DNA of 64,000 nt from CAWATZ01 sp963784995 (GTDB lineage: Bacteria > Planctomycetota > Planctomycetia > Gemmatales > Gemmataceae). The notes under the pieces were generated by a model. It had not been told where the DNA came from. It saw only the letters and a program-made list of their open reading frames with translations, and did not search any database. The stretch lies in the NCBI GenBank assembly GCA_963784995.1, contig CAWATZ010000018.1, forward strand, positions 99,603 to 163,602, read 5' to 3'. How positions within the stretch are numbered: the stretch's first letter is position 1; each line of letters starts with the position of its first letter. Positions 1 to 8,362 of the stretch are shown in pieces. The position numbers were made by a program, and so were the translations under genes.

Positions 1-619
1 GGTTCTCGGACCGTGGACCCATTGAAGCCACGGCTCGGCTCCAAAATTACACCACCGTCAGTGACATAACCACGGTTCTCGGACCGTGGACCCATTGAAG
101 CCCCACACCCCGAGCCGCCCTGGGACCCGCTTATCCCCATAACCACGGTTCTCGGACCGTGGACCCATTGAAGCAACCAGCCGGCGATTTGTTCGTCGGT
201 CAAATCCTCGTCCATAACCACGGTTCTCGGACCGTGGACCCATTGAAGCCCAGACACCGGGGGGCTAAATGCCAACGCAAGTGGATCATAACCACGGTTC
301 TCGGACCGTGGACCCATTGAAGCATGAATGGTGCCTCTAAACTCCGTTCCTGTGAGGGCACATAACCACGGTTCTCGGACCGTGGACCCATTGAAGCAAC
401 AGGTTACTGGACGAGCAAGCCAACCGCGTAAAGCATAACCACGGTTCTCGGACCGTGGACCCATTGAAGCCATCCGTGCAGGCGACAGAACTCGAAGTAG
501 GCTCGTTCCATAACCACGGTTCTCGGACCGTGGACCCATTGAAGCCTGAGTAGCAGTGCATCTTGGCCCGTGGCGACATGAGCATAACCACGGTTCTCGG
601 ACCGTGGACCCATTGAAGC
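1..619 (+). CRISPR. CRISPR array, leader-distal part (9 repeats, 8 spacers)
   Basis: Eight full 37-nt repeats lie at 65-101, 138-174, 213-249, 287-323, 361-397, 434-470, 509-545 and 583-619. The last 28 nt of a ninth are at 1-28, so the array continues to the left. All copies read identical. Spacers are 36-38 nt and unrelated to one another. Each repeat holds a hairpin with arms CCACGGT and ACCGTGG around loop TCTCGG, and ends in the 8-nt tag ATTGAAGC, which resembles the crRNA 5' handle left by Cas6-type processing in class 1 systems. That orientation implies rightward transcription from a leader left of the window. The last repeat is intact rather than degenerate. No cas gene is in this window, so the subtype cannot be fixed. 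Confidence 0.97.
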
Positions 620-716
620 TGGTCTGGACAGTCGGGCAATGAGGGCATCGGCGAAGCACCGCAGCGGCCGACGCGACCTGCAACCGGATCTGATCGCCTG
701 ACCCTTAACCGTGTTG

Positions 717-1655
717 TCAGGCGAACTGACCAACCGCGGGGTCGTAGCGAAAGACCTTGCACGAGAACTGCGGCGACAAACCACTTTGGAGGTTCACATC
801 CAGGGCATGCAGCGTATTGCCATGAGTTGAGGCGTGCTGTGTCGTGGTCCCGCATACGAAGACTGGAATGCCGCAAAATACCTTGGCCGTGTTGCTCCTG
901 TGAGTGTGGCCGCAAAGGATCGCGTCCGGGGGTTGTTGCTGGATCGCCGCGGCCAGGTGGTGTTCGTCGAGGAGTTGCAACAAGTGATTACTGGCCGCCG
1001 GCTCGAAGTGGATCACCCACAAGACGGCACAGCCACGGTACTCAGTCCGTACCTGCTGGGTCAGCAAAGATAATTGTCTCAAGCATTTTCGGTAGGCGCG
1101 CCCGCGTCCGAGAAAACCCAGGGGATGAGAACCCATGTCGTGCCGGCGCAAACTGAGATCCGCTCCCAGCAGCACCAGCGTCTCTCCGCCTCGCTGTCGG
1201 ACCCACAATTGCTGTGCCCCTTGTCCTGCGTGCCAGTACCCTTCAAAGACCCTGTCGAAGCGCGTTCCCCCCGGCAAGTGGAAAGCGAGGTATCGATCGT
1301 GATTTCCTGGGATTACGACAATAGGCTTCCCAGGCGCCTGCAGAGTAGGCTGCCCTCGGGCATTGAGATACCCGCTCACGACCGGTTGACCAAGAAACGC
1401 AAGAGCTGTTTGCAAGTTCTTCAATCCCCCGGTCGTGGCCAAATCCCCAGAAACAACAAGGACATCGAACCCAGTGCGGTTGGCGTATGCGAAGGCAGCG
1501 AAGGCATCGGCGTAGATCGTCCCCTGGCTGGATACGGGGGCCCAGGCGCCGTGGATGCCTCGCTGCCAGGCTTGCAGCAAGTCTGGAATGCCAATTTGAT
1601 GGGGGACAGAAGCAAAATGGAGGTCCGAGGCATGGAGGATGCGGAAGAGGCTCAT
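717..1655 (-). CDS. Calcineurin-like metallophosphoesterase
   Basis: Predicted dinuclear-metal phosphoesterase of about 312 residues. The family motifs appear in the expected order: ASDLHF near the N-terminus, VSGDLATTGG, VVIPGNHDR, a lone His in WVIHFEP, and LCGHTHRSN. No signal peptide or membrane segment is seen, so it is probably cytoplasmic; the substrate cannot be inferred. The ATG at 1655 (MSLFRILHASDLH) puts the first metal motif at the usual place. A TTG at 1685 in the same frame overlaps the stop of the upstream gene (TTGA), so a longer, translationally coupled form is possible. It lies 97 bp from the CRISPR array, transcribed towards it. There is no sign that it is CRISPR-associated. 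Confidence 0.88.
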   Translation of the reverse strand: MSLFRILHASDLHFASVPHQIGIPDLLQAWQRGIHGAWAPVSSQGTIYADAFAAFAYANRTGFDVLVVSGDLATTGGLKNLQTALAFLGQPVVSGYLNARGQPTLQAPGKPIVVIPGNHDRYLAFHLPGGTRFDRVFEGYWHAGQGAQQLWVRQRGGETLVLLGADLSLRRHDMGSHPLGFLGRGRAYRKCLRQLSLLTQQVRTEYRGCAVLWVIHFEPAASNHLLQLLDEHHLAAAIQQQPPDAILCGHTHRSNTAKVFCGIPVFVCGTTTQHASTHGNTLHALDVNLQSGLSPQFSCKVFRYDPAVGQFA

Positions 1656-1681
1656 CGTGGGCGCCTGGCACGTCGAGTGCC

Positions 1682-2179
1682 TCAATCTGGAAGGGGCTCA
1701 AGGACGGGAGTGGGGACATTGCAGGTTACGACCACGCCTTCACTTCCCTGATCGCTCAGGCCAAGCCGCAGAACCTCGGGAGGCTGCCTGGCAACCCAAT
1801 CGCGAAAGTCTTGCGTTAGACTATGCATGAGTTTGGCATAATCCGGATGCTTTTCAAGGAATTGAAGATGTTCCACGAGCGCTTTCTCGAATTCATGGCC
1901 GAAAACGCCGCGTGCATCGACGATGACTGACCGCGCACCCGTCTCACGGTAGGCCTGATGGCGAGTTAGCATGGCAAGCAGACCGACAAATTGCTCGCCG
2001 AGAACGTCACAGGCTTGTTGAACGTCGCTTTCTGTCCACTTCCCCTCTCCACCATTGGCCGGTGGCTCGGCTGGTCTCTCGTCTTGCCTTGCCAATGAGC
2101 GGCGGGCCAGCACATCGATCGTAAGCCAGGGCGACACCTCCAGAGCAAGGCGACCTGTTGATCGGCTTGGTACGAACAT
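1682..2179 (-). CDS. Hypothetical protein, about 165 aa, coupled to the phosphoesterase gene
   Basis: I do not recognise the family. The predicted protein is soluble, with a mixed helical C-terminal half (a stretch around ESDVQQACDVLGEQFVGLLA and later EKALVEHLQFLEKHPDYAKL) and a final beta-rich tail. The ATG at 2179 is preferred because GGGAGGGG lies about 9 nt upstream; an in-frame TTG at 2215 would add 12 residues. Its stop codon overlaps a possible TTG start of the metallophosphoesterase, so the two are probably one transcript. In that context it could be a partner or regulator of the phosphoesterase, but this is inference from position only. Confidence 0.55.
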   Translation of the reverse strand: MFVPSRSTGRLALEVSPWLTIDVLARRSLARQDERPAEPPANGGEGKWTESDVQQACDVLGEQFVGLLAMLTRHQAYRETGARSVIVDARGVFGHEFEKALVEHLQFLEKHPDYAKLMHSLTQDFRDWVARQPPEVLRLGLSDQGSEGVVVTCNVPTPVLEPLPD

Positions 2180-2670
2180 GCGTTCCACCCCTCCCAGTGA
2201 ACTGCAATTTCCCAATCTCCTATTCAGGATACTCCCTTGCTCAATCGGATTCCAGCCATCCCGCTACTCTTTGACCCCGGCTGCCTTTTTTCCCGACCAG
2301 CACGCATATTGGGGACGCGCCACGAGAGGCCCGGAAGCGACGGCGTGTGTTGCTGGCGTGTTGGCGGTCTCGCTTTTTTGTCATCGCTGGGGCAAGCAAG
2401 GACACGTCGGGGCGCTCCCTGACATCACCGCCAGGCAAAAGCGCCGTTGGCGGTGTGGCGGTCTCGGTGCTTTGGTATCGGCCTGTCCTTCCGACCCGAA
2501 ATCCGCGGCGGTCAGGAGAAAGCAAATGCAATCCCGCAGGGTGGATAGCACGATCCCGCGTCTTCCGGGGAGCCCCGGTTGCACCCGATCCCCCCGTCTG
2601 ATAGCCTGACTGCTAGCGACACGAACGACATCTGGAAAGGACCGGCCACGTCCGCCGGCATGGTGCCATC
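2180..2670. other. Intergenic region between divergent genes, no gene seen
   Basis: About 490 bp between the leftward gene starting at 2179 and the rightward S1-domain gene at 2671. Frames open here have no family resemblance and no ribosome-binding site. It should contain both promoters, but I see no convincing -35/-10 pair. Confidence 0.5.
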
Positions 2671-4041
2671 ATGAGCGAACAGGACAAACCAGCCGATACC
2701 CCCCAGCCCGCACCCGAACCGCAGCAGCCCATCACCCGCAAACCGGATCGGATCGACCTGCTGCGCGAGAAGCGCGCCACCAAACCAAAGGTGGAGACGT
2801 CCCGGGCGCCGTCGCTGGAGAAGGAGCAGACCTACGGCTTCGGCAAGAAAATCGAGAAGTTTGACGCCGAGATGGAGCATGAACTGGAGGAGGCCCTCCA
2901 GGGCTTCAGCGATCAGGACTTGCTCGCCAAGGAGGAGCGCGGCCCCAAGCAGGAGGCGCCGGCCCCGGGGATGAAGAAGGGCCGGGTCTACTCGGTGCGC
3001 GGGCAGGACGTGTTCATCGAGCTGCCGGGCGGCCGGACCCAGGGGCTGCTGCCGGCCGAGCAGTTCCCCGAGGGCGTGCCGGCGCCGGGGACCGAGGTGG
3101 ACGTCCACATCGAGGGCTTCGACAACGCCAACGGCCTGCTGATCCTGTCGCGCCAGGGAGCGGCGGTTCACGTCGATTGGAGCAGCGTGGCCGAGGGGAT
3201 GATCGTCGAGGCCCGCGTCACCGGGACCAACAAGGGCGGCCTGGAGGTCAACGTCAACGGCATTCGCGGCTTCATGCCCATCAGCCAGATCGAGGCCTTC
3301 CGCGTCGAGGATACCGCCCCCTACGTCAACCAGCGGCTGCGCTGTCTCATCGCCGAGGTCGATCCGAGCGAGAACAACCTGGTCGTCAGCCGGCGGGCCC
3401 TGCTGGACAAGGAACGCGAGGCGAACAAGGAAAAGCTGTGGCAGGAAATCGAAGAGGGCCAAGTCCGCGACGGCGTGGTGCGCAACGTCCTCAACTTCGG
3501 GGCCTTCGTGGACATCGGCGGCGCCGATGGCCTGGTGCCCGTCAGCGAGATCAGCTGGACCAAGGTCGATGACGCCACCAAGGTGCTGCAGCCGGGCCAG
3601 CCGATCAAGGTCAAGGTGATCCGCCTCGATCGCGAGAAGAAGAAAATCACCCTGGGCCTGCGCCAGCTGACCGCCAGCCCGTGGGACACGACCCTGGAGA
3701 AGTACCCGCCCGGCGAGACGGTCAGCGGCAAGGTCACCCGCATCGCCCAGTTCGGCGCCTTCGTCGAGCTGGAGCCGGGCATCGAGGGATTGATCCATAT
3801 TTCGGAGCTGGCCCCGCAGCGGGTCTGGCGCGTCAACGACGTCGTCCAGGTCGATCAGGTGGTGCAGGTCAAGGTGCTGAGCGTCGATGCGGCCCAGCGG
3901 CGCATCAGCCTGTCGCTGAAGGCGGCCCGGCAGACCGAGGAAGCAGCCCAGACCGAGGAAGGAGAGGAAGAGGAGACGGCGGAGGAGTACAAGCCGAAGC
4001 CGCGGAATTTCGATCTGCGCGGCGGCCTGGGCAACAAGTGA
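2671..4041 (+). CDS. S1 RNA-binding protein, ribosomal protein S1 family
   Basis: 456 residues. An acidic/proline-rich N-terminal extension (about 1-100) is followed by four S1 OB-fold repeats at roughly 102-168, 173-243, 260-330 and 346-420. The third and fourth have the classic signatures (VLNFGAFVDIGGADGLVPVS and IAQFGAFVELEPGIEGLIHI). The tail is Glu-rich. Proteins of this layout bind single-stranded mRNA and act at the 30S subunit during initiation. Bacterial S1 usually has four to six such repeats, so this is a plausible S1, but a separate S1-domain translation factor cannot be excluded. The next gene starts 18 nt after its stop and may be co-transcribed. Confidence 0.88.
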   Translation: MSEQDKPADTPQPAPEPQQPITRKPDRIDLLREKRATKPKVETSRAPSLEKEQTYGFGKKIEKFDAEMEHELEEALQGFSDQDLLAKEERGPKQEAPAPGMKKGRVYSVRGQDVFIELPGGRTQGLLPAEQFPEGVPAPGTEVDVHIEGFDNANGLLILSRQGAAVHVDWSSVAEGMIVEARVTGTNKGGLEVNVNGIRGFMPISQIEAFRVEDTAPYVNQRLRCLIAEVDPSENNLVVSRRALLDKEREANKEKLWQEIEEGQVRDGVVRNVLNFGAFVDIGGADGLVPVSEISWTKVDDATKVLQPGQPIKVKVIRLDREKKKITLGLRQLTASPWDTTLEKYPPGETVSGKVTRIAQFGAFVELEPGIEGLIHISELAPQRVWRVNDVVQVDQVVQVKVLSVDAAQRRISLSLKAARQTEEAAQTEEGEEEETAEEYKPKPRNFDLRGGLGNK

Positions 4042-4059
4042 ACCGAAGTGAGACCGTCC

Positions 4060-4551
4060 ATGTCATCCTCCGAACAGATTCAGCCCACCCGGCCCGAGGG
4101 CAAGCCGAACTTCTCTTCGGGAGACGAACCGCCCCCGCTGCGTCCCAAAGAACCGGGCCGCAGCGAGGGCGGCTCGATCCTCTTCGCAACGCTGTTCCTG
4201 TCCTTCCATTTCTTGCTGATTGCCGGCCTCATCGCCGGTGCCTTGTTCTACGTCCCGCGCCATGCGAAGGTGTTCCGCGATTTCAACATGAAGCTGCCTC
4301 CGGGCGCCGAGCTTGCGATCGACGTGTCGCGCTGGGTGAGCAACTACTGGTACGTTCTGGCCCTCTTCCTCCTGCCGTGCCTCGTGCTGGATGGGGCGAT
4401 CCTGTTCCTGCTGCACCGGTCGCCGCGCACCCGGCACTGGAGTTACGTCTGGGCCCTGATGTTCATTCTCCTGCCGCTGGTCCTTGCGGGCTGCATGGGC
4501 GGGGGGTTGTTCTCGGCTTACCTCACACTGCTGGAGGGGCTCAGCCGGTAG
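4060..4551 (+). CDS. Small integral membrane protein, unknown function
   Basis: About 163 residues with a charged, Pro-rich cytoplasmic-looking N-terminus (1-45) and three hydrophobic helices: around ILFATLFLSFHFLLIAGLIA, YVLALFLLPCLVLDGAILFL and WALMFILLPLVLAGCMGGGL. No catalytic motif is visible and I do not recognise the family. The ATG at 4060 is used; a GTG at 4048 would add four residues. It follows the S1-domain gene by 18 nt and ends just before a strong hairpin that separates it from convergent glgP. Confidence 0.6.
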   Translation: MSSSEQIQPTRPEGKPNFSSGDEPPPLRPKEPGRSEGGSILFATLFLSFHFLLIAGLIAGALFYVPRHAKVFRDFNMKLPPGAELAIDVSRWVSNYWYVLALFLLPCLVLDGAILFLLHRSPRTRHWSYVWALMFILLPLVLAGCMGGGLFSAYLTLLEGLSR

Positions 4552-4558
4552 GAACAAG

Positions 4559-4626
4559 CGCAGGCTAAAGCCCTGTCTTTTCACGGTGACATCCGTCACC
4601 GTGAAAAGACAGGGCTTTAGCCTGCG
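4559..4626. terminator. 32-bp perfect inverted repeat, probable bidirectional terminator
   Basis: Arms 4559-4590 and 4595-4626 are perfectly complementary around the 4-nt loop ATCC. The outer part contains CAGGCTAAAGCCCTG. It lies between two convergent genes, as expected for a shared terminator. Its length is far beyond an ordinary terminator and suggests a mobile palindromic repeat used as one. Confidence 0.75.
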
Positions 4627-4664
4627 TCTTCTGGAACGGACTCTCTGGGCCCAGTTCGCTCCTC

Positions 4665-7127
4665 TCACAGCACCGGCTTGACCTTCCAGATGTCGCTGGC
4701 GTAATCCATGATGGTCCGATCGCTGGAGAACCGCCCCATCCGGGCGACGTTGAGGATCGCCCGGGTCACCCAGGTGTTGCGGTCGCGGTAGGTCCGGGCG
4801 GCGGTGTCGTGGGTGCTGAGGTACGACTCCAGGTCGGCCAGGTGGAAGTACGGCTCGCCGCGGGTCAGCAGCTTCTGGAAGACCCAATCGTGACCGCCCG
4901 GGCGGCGCGGACAGAAGCGGTTGGCCTTGAAGCTGTCCATCACCCGGCGGATCTGCGGATTGCGGTTGTAGTAGTCCCACGGGTTGTAGGTGCCGGACTG
5001 CTTCATCTTCTGGATCTGCTCCACCGTCAGCCCGAAGATGAAGATGTTGTCCGCTCCGACCGCCTCGCGGATCTCGATGTTGGCGCCGTCCAGGGTGCCG
5101 ATGGTCAGGGCCCCGTTCATGGCGAACTTCATGTTCCCCGTGCCGGACGCCTCGGTCCCGGCCGTCGAGATTTGCTCGCTCAGCTCGGCCGCGGGAATCA
5201 GGATCTCGGCCAGGGTCACGCGGTAGTCGGGCACAAAGACCACGCGTATCTTGCCCTGGGTGCGCGGATCGGTGTTGATCGCCAGGCCGACCTCGTTGAT
5301 CAGCTGGATGATCTGCTTGGCCGCCACGTAGCCGGGGGCCGCCTTGCCGGCGAACAGGTAGGTCCGCGGCTGGATCGGGTCGCGGCCGTCCTCGACCAGG
5401 GTCAGGTACTCGTGGACCACGTGCAGCACGTTGAGCAGCTGCCGTTTATACTCGTGGATGCGCTTCACGTGGACGTCGAACATCGAGTACGGGTCGAGCA
5501 CGTCGCCGGTCAGGTCGCGGATCAGCTCCACCGGGCGTTCCTTGGCCTGCTGCTTGATCTTCCAGAAGGCATCGCGGAAACTGGAATCGCCCAGGGACTT
5601 TTCCAGCTCGCGCAGCCGATCCAGGTCGGTGATCCAGCGATCGCCGATGGTGTCGGTGATCAGCCGGGACAGGCCGGGGTTGCTGGCCAGGATCCAGCGC
5701 CGCTGAGTGACGCCGTTGGTCTTGTTGTTGAACTTTTTCGGGCTGAACTGGGCGAACTCGGGCACCAGGTCGGTCTGCACCAGCCGGCTGTGGACCGCGG
5801 CCACGCCGTTGACCGAATGGCTGCCGACGATCGCCAGGTTGGCCATCCGCACCTGGCGCGATTCGCCCTCCTCGATCAGCGACATGCGCCGCATCCGCTC
5901 GGTCTCGTTGGGGTAACGGCGGGCCACGTCCGTCAGGAAGCGGTGGTTGATCTCGTAGATGATCTGCAGGTGGCGCGGCAGCACCTTCTCGATCAGGGCC
6001 ACCGGCCATTTCTCCAGGGCCTCGGCCATCAGCGTGTGGTTGGTGTAGGCGAACACGCCCGTGGTGATGTCCCAGGCTTTTTCCCAGTTCATGTCGTGCT
6101 CATCGATCAGCAGCCGCATCAGCTCGACGATGGCCAGCGTCGGGTGCGTGTCGTTCAGCTGGATGGCTGCCTTGTCGGGCAAACCCGCCAGGTCGCTGTG
6201 GTCCTTGAGATAGAAGCGCACGATGTCGCGCACCGAGCAGGCCGACAGGAAGTACTCCTGGATCAGCCGCAGCTCCCGGCCGGCGTCGTTGGCGATGCTG
6301 GGGTAAAGGACCTTCGAGATCGTCTCCGACAGCACCTTCTGCTGCACCGACTTGATGTAGTCGCCCAGGTTGAAGATGTTCATGTCCAGTTCCGACGAGG
6401 CGCGGGCGCCGAACAGCCGGAGGTAATTGACCGTGTGGCCGCCGTAGCCGGCGATCAGCACGTCGTGCGGCACGCCAATGACCACGCGCCAGTCCAGCCA
6501 CATGGGGTTATAGTTGCCGCGCCGGTCGGTGGCGTGCTCGACCCGGCCGTAGATGGGCAGCTCGATGGCATCCTGCGGCCGTTCGATCTGCCAGGGGGTG
6601 GCGTAGGTGCGCCAGCTGTCGGGTTTCTCGAATTGCTCGCCGTTGCGGATCTCCTGGCGGAACAGGCCATACTCGTAGTTGATGCCGTAGCCGTAGCCGG
6701 GCAGGCCGAGGGTGGCCATCGAGTCGAGGAAACAGGCGGCCAGCCGGCCCAGGCCGCCGTTGCCCAGGGCGGCATCGACCTCGGCCTCCTCGATCTCGGC
6801 CAGGGGGACCTCCAGCTCGCGCAGCACCGCCTGGTAGTCCTCGTACAGGCCCAGGTTGAGCAAGTTGTTGCTCAGCGAGCGGCCGATCAGGAACTCCATG
6901 GACAGGTAGTAGACGCGCTTGGTGTCGGCCTTGCGGTAACGCTGCTCGGTCTTGAGCATGCTATCGACCATCTGGTCGCGCACGGCCAGGGCGATGGCGA
7001 AGAAACGCTCCCGGGGCGACAGTTCCTCCAGGGTGCTGCCCAGGGAATAGGTGACGTGGCGCAGGATGGCCTGACGCAATTTCAGCCGGGGGGAGGGGAC
7101 CGTGGTGTCGAGTGTGGCGGTTGCCAT
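4665..7127 (-). CDS. glgP: Glycogen/starch/alpha-glucan phosphorylase
   Basis: 820 residues, full length for a GT35 phosphorylase. It releases glucose 1-phosphate from alpha-1,4-glucans using pyridoxal phosphate. The PLP-lysine motif EASGTGNMKFAMNG places the cofactor lysine near residue 667, followed by GTLDGANIEI. Other conserved blocks are QLNDTHPTLAI, the MEFLIGRSLSNNLLNLG region, NKTNGVTQRRWI and VHVKRIHEYKRQLLN. The gene is a single transcription unit, with no other glycogen gene in the window, and ends at the palindrome at 4559-4626. The ATG at 7127 gives a typical N-terminus. Confidence 0.97.
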   Translation of the reverse strand: MATATLDTTVPSPRLKLRQAILRHVTYSLGSTLEELSPRERFFAIALAVRDQMVDSMLKTEQRYRKADTKRVYYLSMEFLIGRSLSNNLLNLGLYEDYQAVLRELEVPLAEIEEAEVDAALGNGGLGRLAACFLDSMATLGLPGYGYGINYEYGLFRQEIRNGEQFEKPDSWRTYATPWQIERPQDAIELPIYGRVEHATDRRGNYNPMWLDWRVVIGVPHDVLIAGYGGHTVNYLRLFGARASSELDMNIFNLGDYIKSVQQKVLSETISKVLYPSIANDAGRELRLIQEYFLSACSVRDIVRFYLKDHSDLAGLPDKAAIQLNDTHPTLAIVELMRLLIDEHDMNWEKAWDITTGVFAYTNHTLMAEALEKWPVALIEKVLPRHLQIIYEINHRFLTDVARRYPNETERMRRMSLIEEGESRQVRMANLAIVGSHSVNGVAAVHSRLVQTDLVPEFAQFSPKKFNNKTNGVTQRRWILASNPGLSRLITDTIGDRWITDLDRLRELEKSLGDSSFRDAFWKIKQQAKERPVELIRDLTGDVLDPYSMFDVHVKRIHEYKRQLLNVLHVVHEYLTLVEDGRDPIQPRTYLFAGKAAPGYVAAKQIIQLINEVGLAINTDPRTQGKIRVVFVPDYRVTLAEILIPAAELSEQISTAGTEASGTGNMKFAMNGALTIGTLDGANIEIREAVGADNIFIFGLTVEQIQKMKQSGTYNPWDYYNRNPQIRRVMDSFKANRFCPRRPGGHDWVFQKLLTRGEPYFHLADLESYLSTHDTAARTYRDRNTWVTRAILNVARMGRFSSDRTIMDYASDIWKVKPVL

Positions 7128-7287
7128 GACAGCAATCCTTGGAAAAAACGCAGTTGCAACGGACCAGATCCGTTTACCTGGCGGTTGGTTGACGTTATCC
7201 TACGAGAAGGGAGGCCCGAGAGGCTACCCAGTTTGCCCGTTAGCCCGACGCGCCAGCGAGGGAGGCCAGTAACGAGAGGACGCGGCA

Positions 7288-7764
7288 ATGGCCAAGCAGG
7301 TTCGCGAGTACGCCAGCGAGCTGAAGCAGCTTGCCAGTATTCGGGCCTTTATCGAGGAAGAGTGCCGGCGTGCCTGGGGGGTGGCGCGGACCGGGGGCGG
7401 TGCGCATTCTGCTTCCCCTGGGGAAGCAGCGCTGGACCAGCTGCTCCTGGCCGTCCAGGAGACGGCGACCAACATCGTCCGCCACGGCTACCACGATGAC
7501 GCCCGCCGGCCCATCCGGGTGGTGGTGGAAGTCAGCCCCGACGAGGTCTGGCTGCTCTTTCATTATCCGGGACGGGACTTTGACCCCGAGCAAGTCCCGC
7601 CGCCCTGCTTTGATGGCACCCGCGAAGGCGGTTTTGGCGTCTACCTGATCCAGAAACTGGTCGATGAGGTCCGCTATCACCGCGACAGCACCGGGCTGTG
7701 CAGCGTGCAGTTACGCAAGAAACGATCTCCGGCAGCGCCCCAGGAGTCCCAGTCATGCAGTTGA
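7288..7764 (+). CDS. Anti-sigma regulatory kinase, RsbW-like HATPase
   Basis: 158 residues with a GHKL ATPase fold. The N box is visible in LLLAVQETATNIVRHGY and the G boxes in GRDF and EGGFGVYLIQKLVDEV. RsbW/SpoIIAB-type proteins bind and phosphorylate an STAS antagonist, or hold a sigma factor or other target, so switching partners with ADP/ATP state. The antagonist is encoded directly downstream and overlaps this gene by 10 nt. A phosphatase gene follows, so all three partner-switching roles are present. The start is ATG 7288 with AGAGGA just upstream. Confidence 0.9.
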   Translation: MAKQVREYASELKQLASIRAFIEEECRRAWGVARTGGGAHSASPGEAALDQLLLAVQETATNIVRHGYHDDARRPIRVVVEVSPDEVWLLFHYPGRDFDPEQVPPPCFDGTREGGFGVYLIQKLVDEVRYHRDSTGLCSVQLRKKRSPAAPQESQSCS

Positions 7765-8096
7765 CCGTTGAAACCATCCGCACCGTGGCCGTGGTTACCC
7801 TGCACTTCGATGAGTTCGACGCCAGCATCTCCGACGAGTTCAAACGGCAGATGCAGCCGATCTTGCAGAGCAACCCGCGCGTGGTCCTCGACCTGGCTCG
7901 TGTTCGCTTCGTGGACAGCAGCGGCTGCGGTGCCATCCTGTCGTGCCTGAAAGCACTGACCGCCCAGGGCGGCGACCTGAGGCTGTGCGGTGTCCAGCCC
8001 CGGGTGCGAACCACCTTCGAGCTGATCCGGCTGCACCGCATCTGCGAGCTTTTCACCAGCCGCGAGGACGCGGTGGCGTCGTTTCAGAAGATGTAA
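7755..8096 (+). CDS. STAS-domain anti-sigma factor antagonist, RsbV/SpoIIAA-like
   Basis: 113 residues, a single STAS domain. The phosphorylation loop FVDSSGCGAIL carries the conserved Ser that the RsbW-type kinase phosphorylates and the PP2C phosphatase dephosphorylates. The start at ATG 7755 lies inside the end of the kinase gene, giving a 10-nt overlap and probable translational coupling. An upstream in-frame extension to 7698 would lie wholly inside the kinase gene and is not supported. No sigma factor gene adjoins, so the downstream target may be a sigma factor elsewhere or a non-sigma effector. Confidence 0.92.
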   Translation: MQLTVETIRTVAVVTLHFDEFDASISDEFKRQMQPILQSNPRVVLDLARVRFVDSSGCGAILSCLKALTAQGGDLRLCGVQPRVRTTFELIRLHRICELFTSREDAVASFQKM

Positions 8097-8342
8097 GCGT
8101 TCTCGACCCCTGCCGGCTTGTCCGGCAGGTGAAGCAGGTCTGAAGCTAGAGCGGCGCACGCAAGAAAAGAGAATTCTTTCTTCTTCGCCAACCTTAGCGT
8201 TCTCGACCCCTGCCGGCTTGCCCGGCAGGTGAAGCAGGTCTGAAGCTAGAGCGGCGCACGCAAGAAAAGAGAATTCTTTCTTCTTCGCCAACCTTTCTAG
8301 CCATTGACCTCCTTCACCTGCCGGGCAAGCCGGCAGGGGTCG
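8096..8342. repeat. 100-bp tandem duplication plus inverted arm, dispersed repeat element
   Basis: 8096-8195 and 8196-8295 are the same 100 bp with one difference (T at 8121, C at 8221). 8306-8342 is an inverted copy of the first 37 nt of the element core (8204-8240) with one mismatch. The core motif is CGACCCCTGCCGGCTTG followed by CCCGGCAGGTGAAG. The same paired arms occur again at 47710-47840 around an unrelated middle. It sits between the STAS gene and the phosphatase gene. Confidence 0.93.
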
Positions 8343-8362
8343 AAAAAGTGGGAGAGCCGAGC

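Noticed and set aside
58..915. Open frames across the CRISPR array with repeated peptide GPRSENRGY or WVHGPRTVVM
   Set aside because: They are translations of the CRISPR repeats and spacers, with no start signal and no family match.
717..2179. Treating the phosphoesterase pair as cas genes
   Set aside because: Neither protein shows Cas motifs; adjacency alone is insufficient.
2512..3798. A 428-codon frame opposite the S1-domain gene
   Set aside because: Antisense shadow; the four S1 repeats on the plus strand are unambiguous.
4809..7499. A 896-codon frame opposite glgP
   Set aside because: It is the antisense shadow of a high-GC gene; the composition (Val, Asp, Gln, His rich) has no domain and glgP is certain.
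7677..8291. Minus-strand frame with duplicated peptide EFSFLACAAL / RILFSCVRRS
   Set aside because: Produced by the 100-bp tandem repeat, not a gene.
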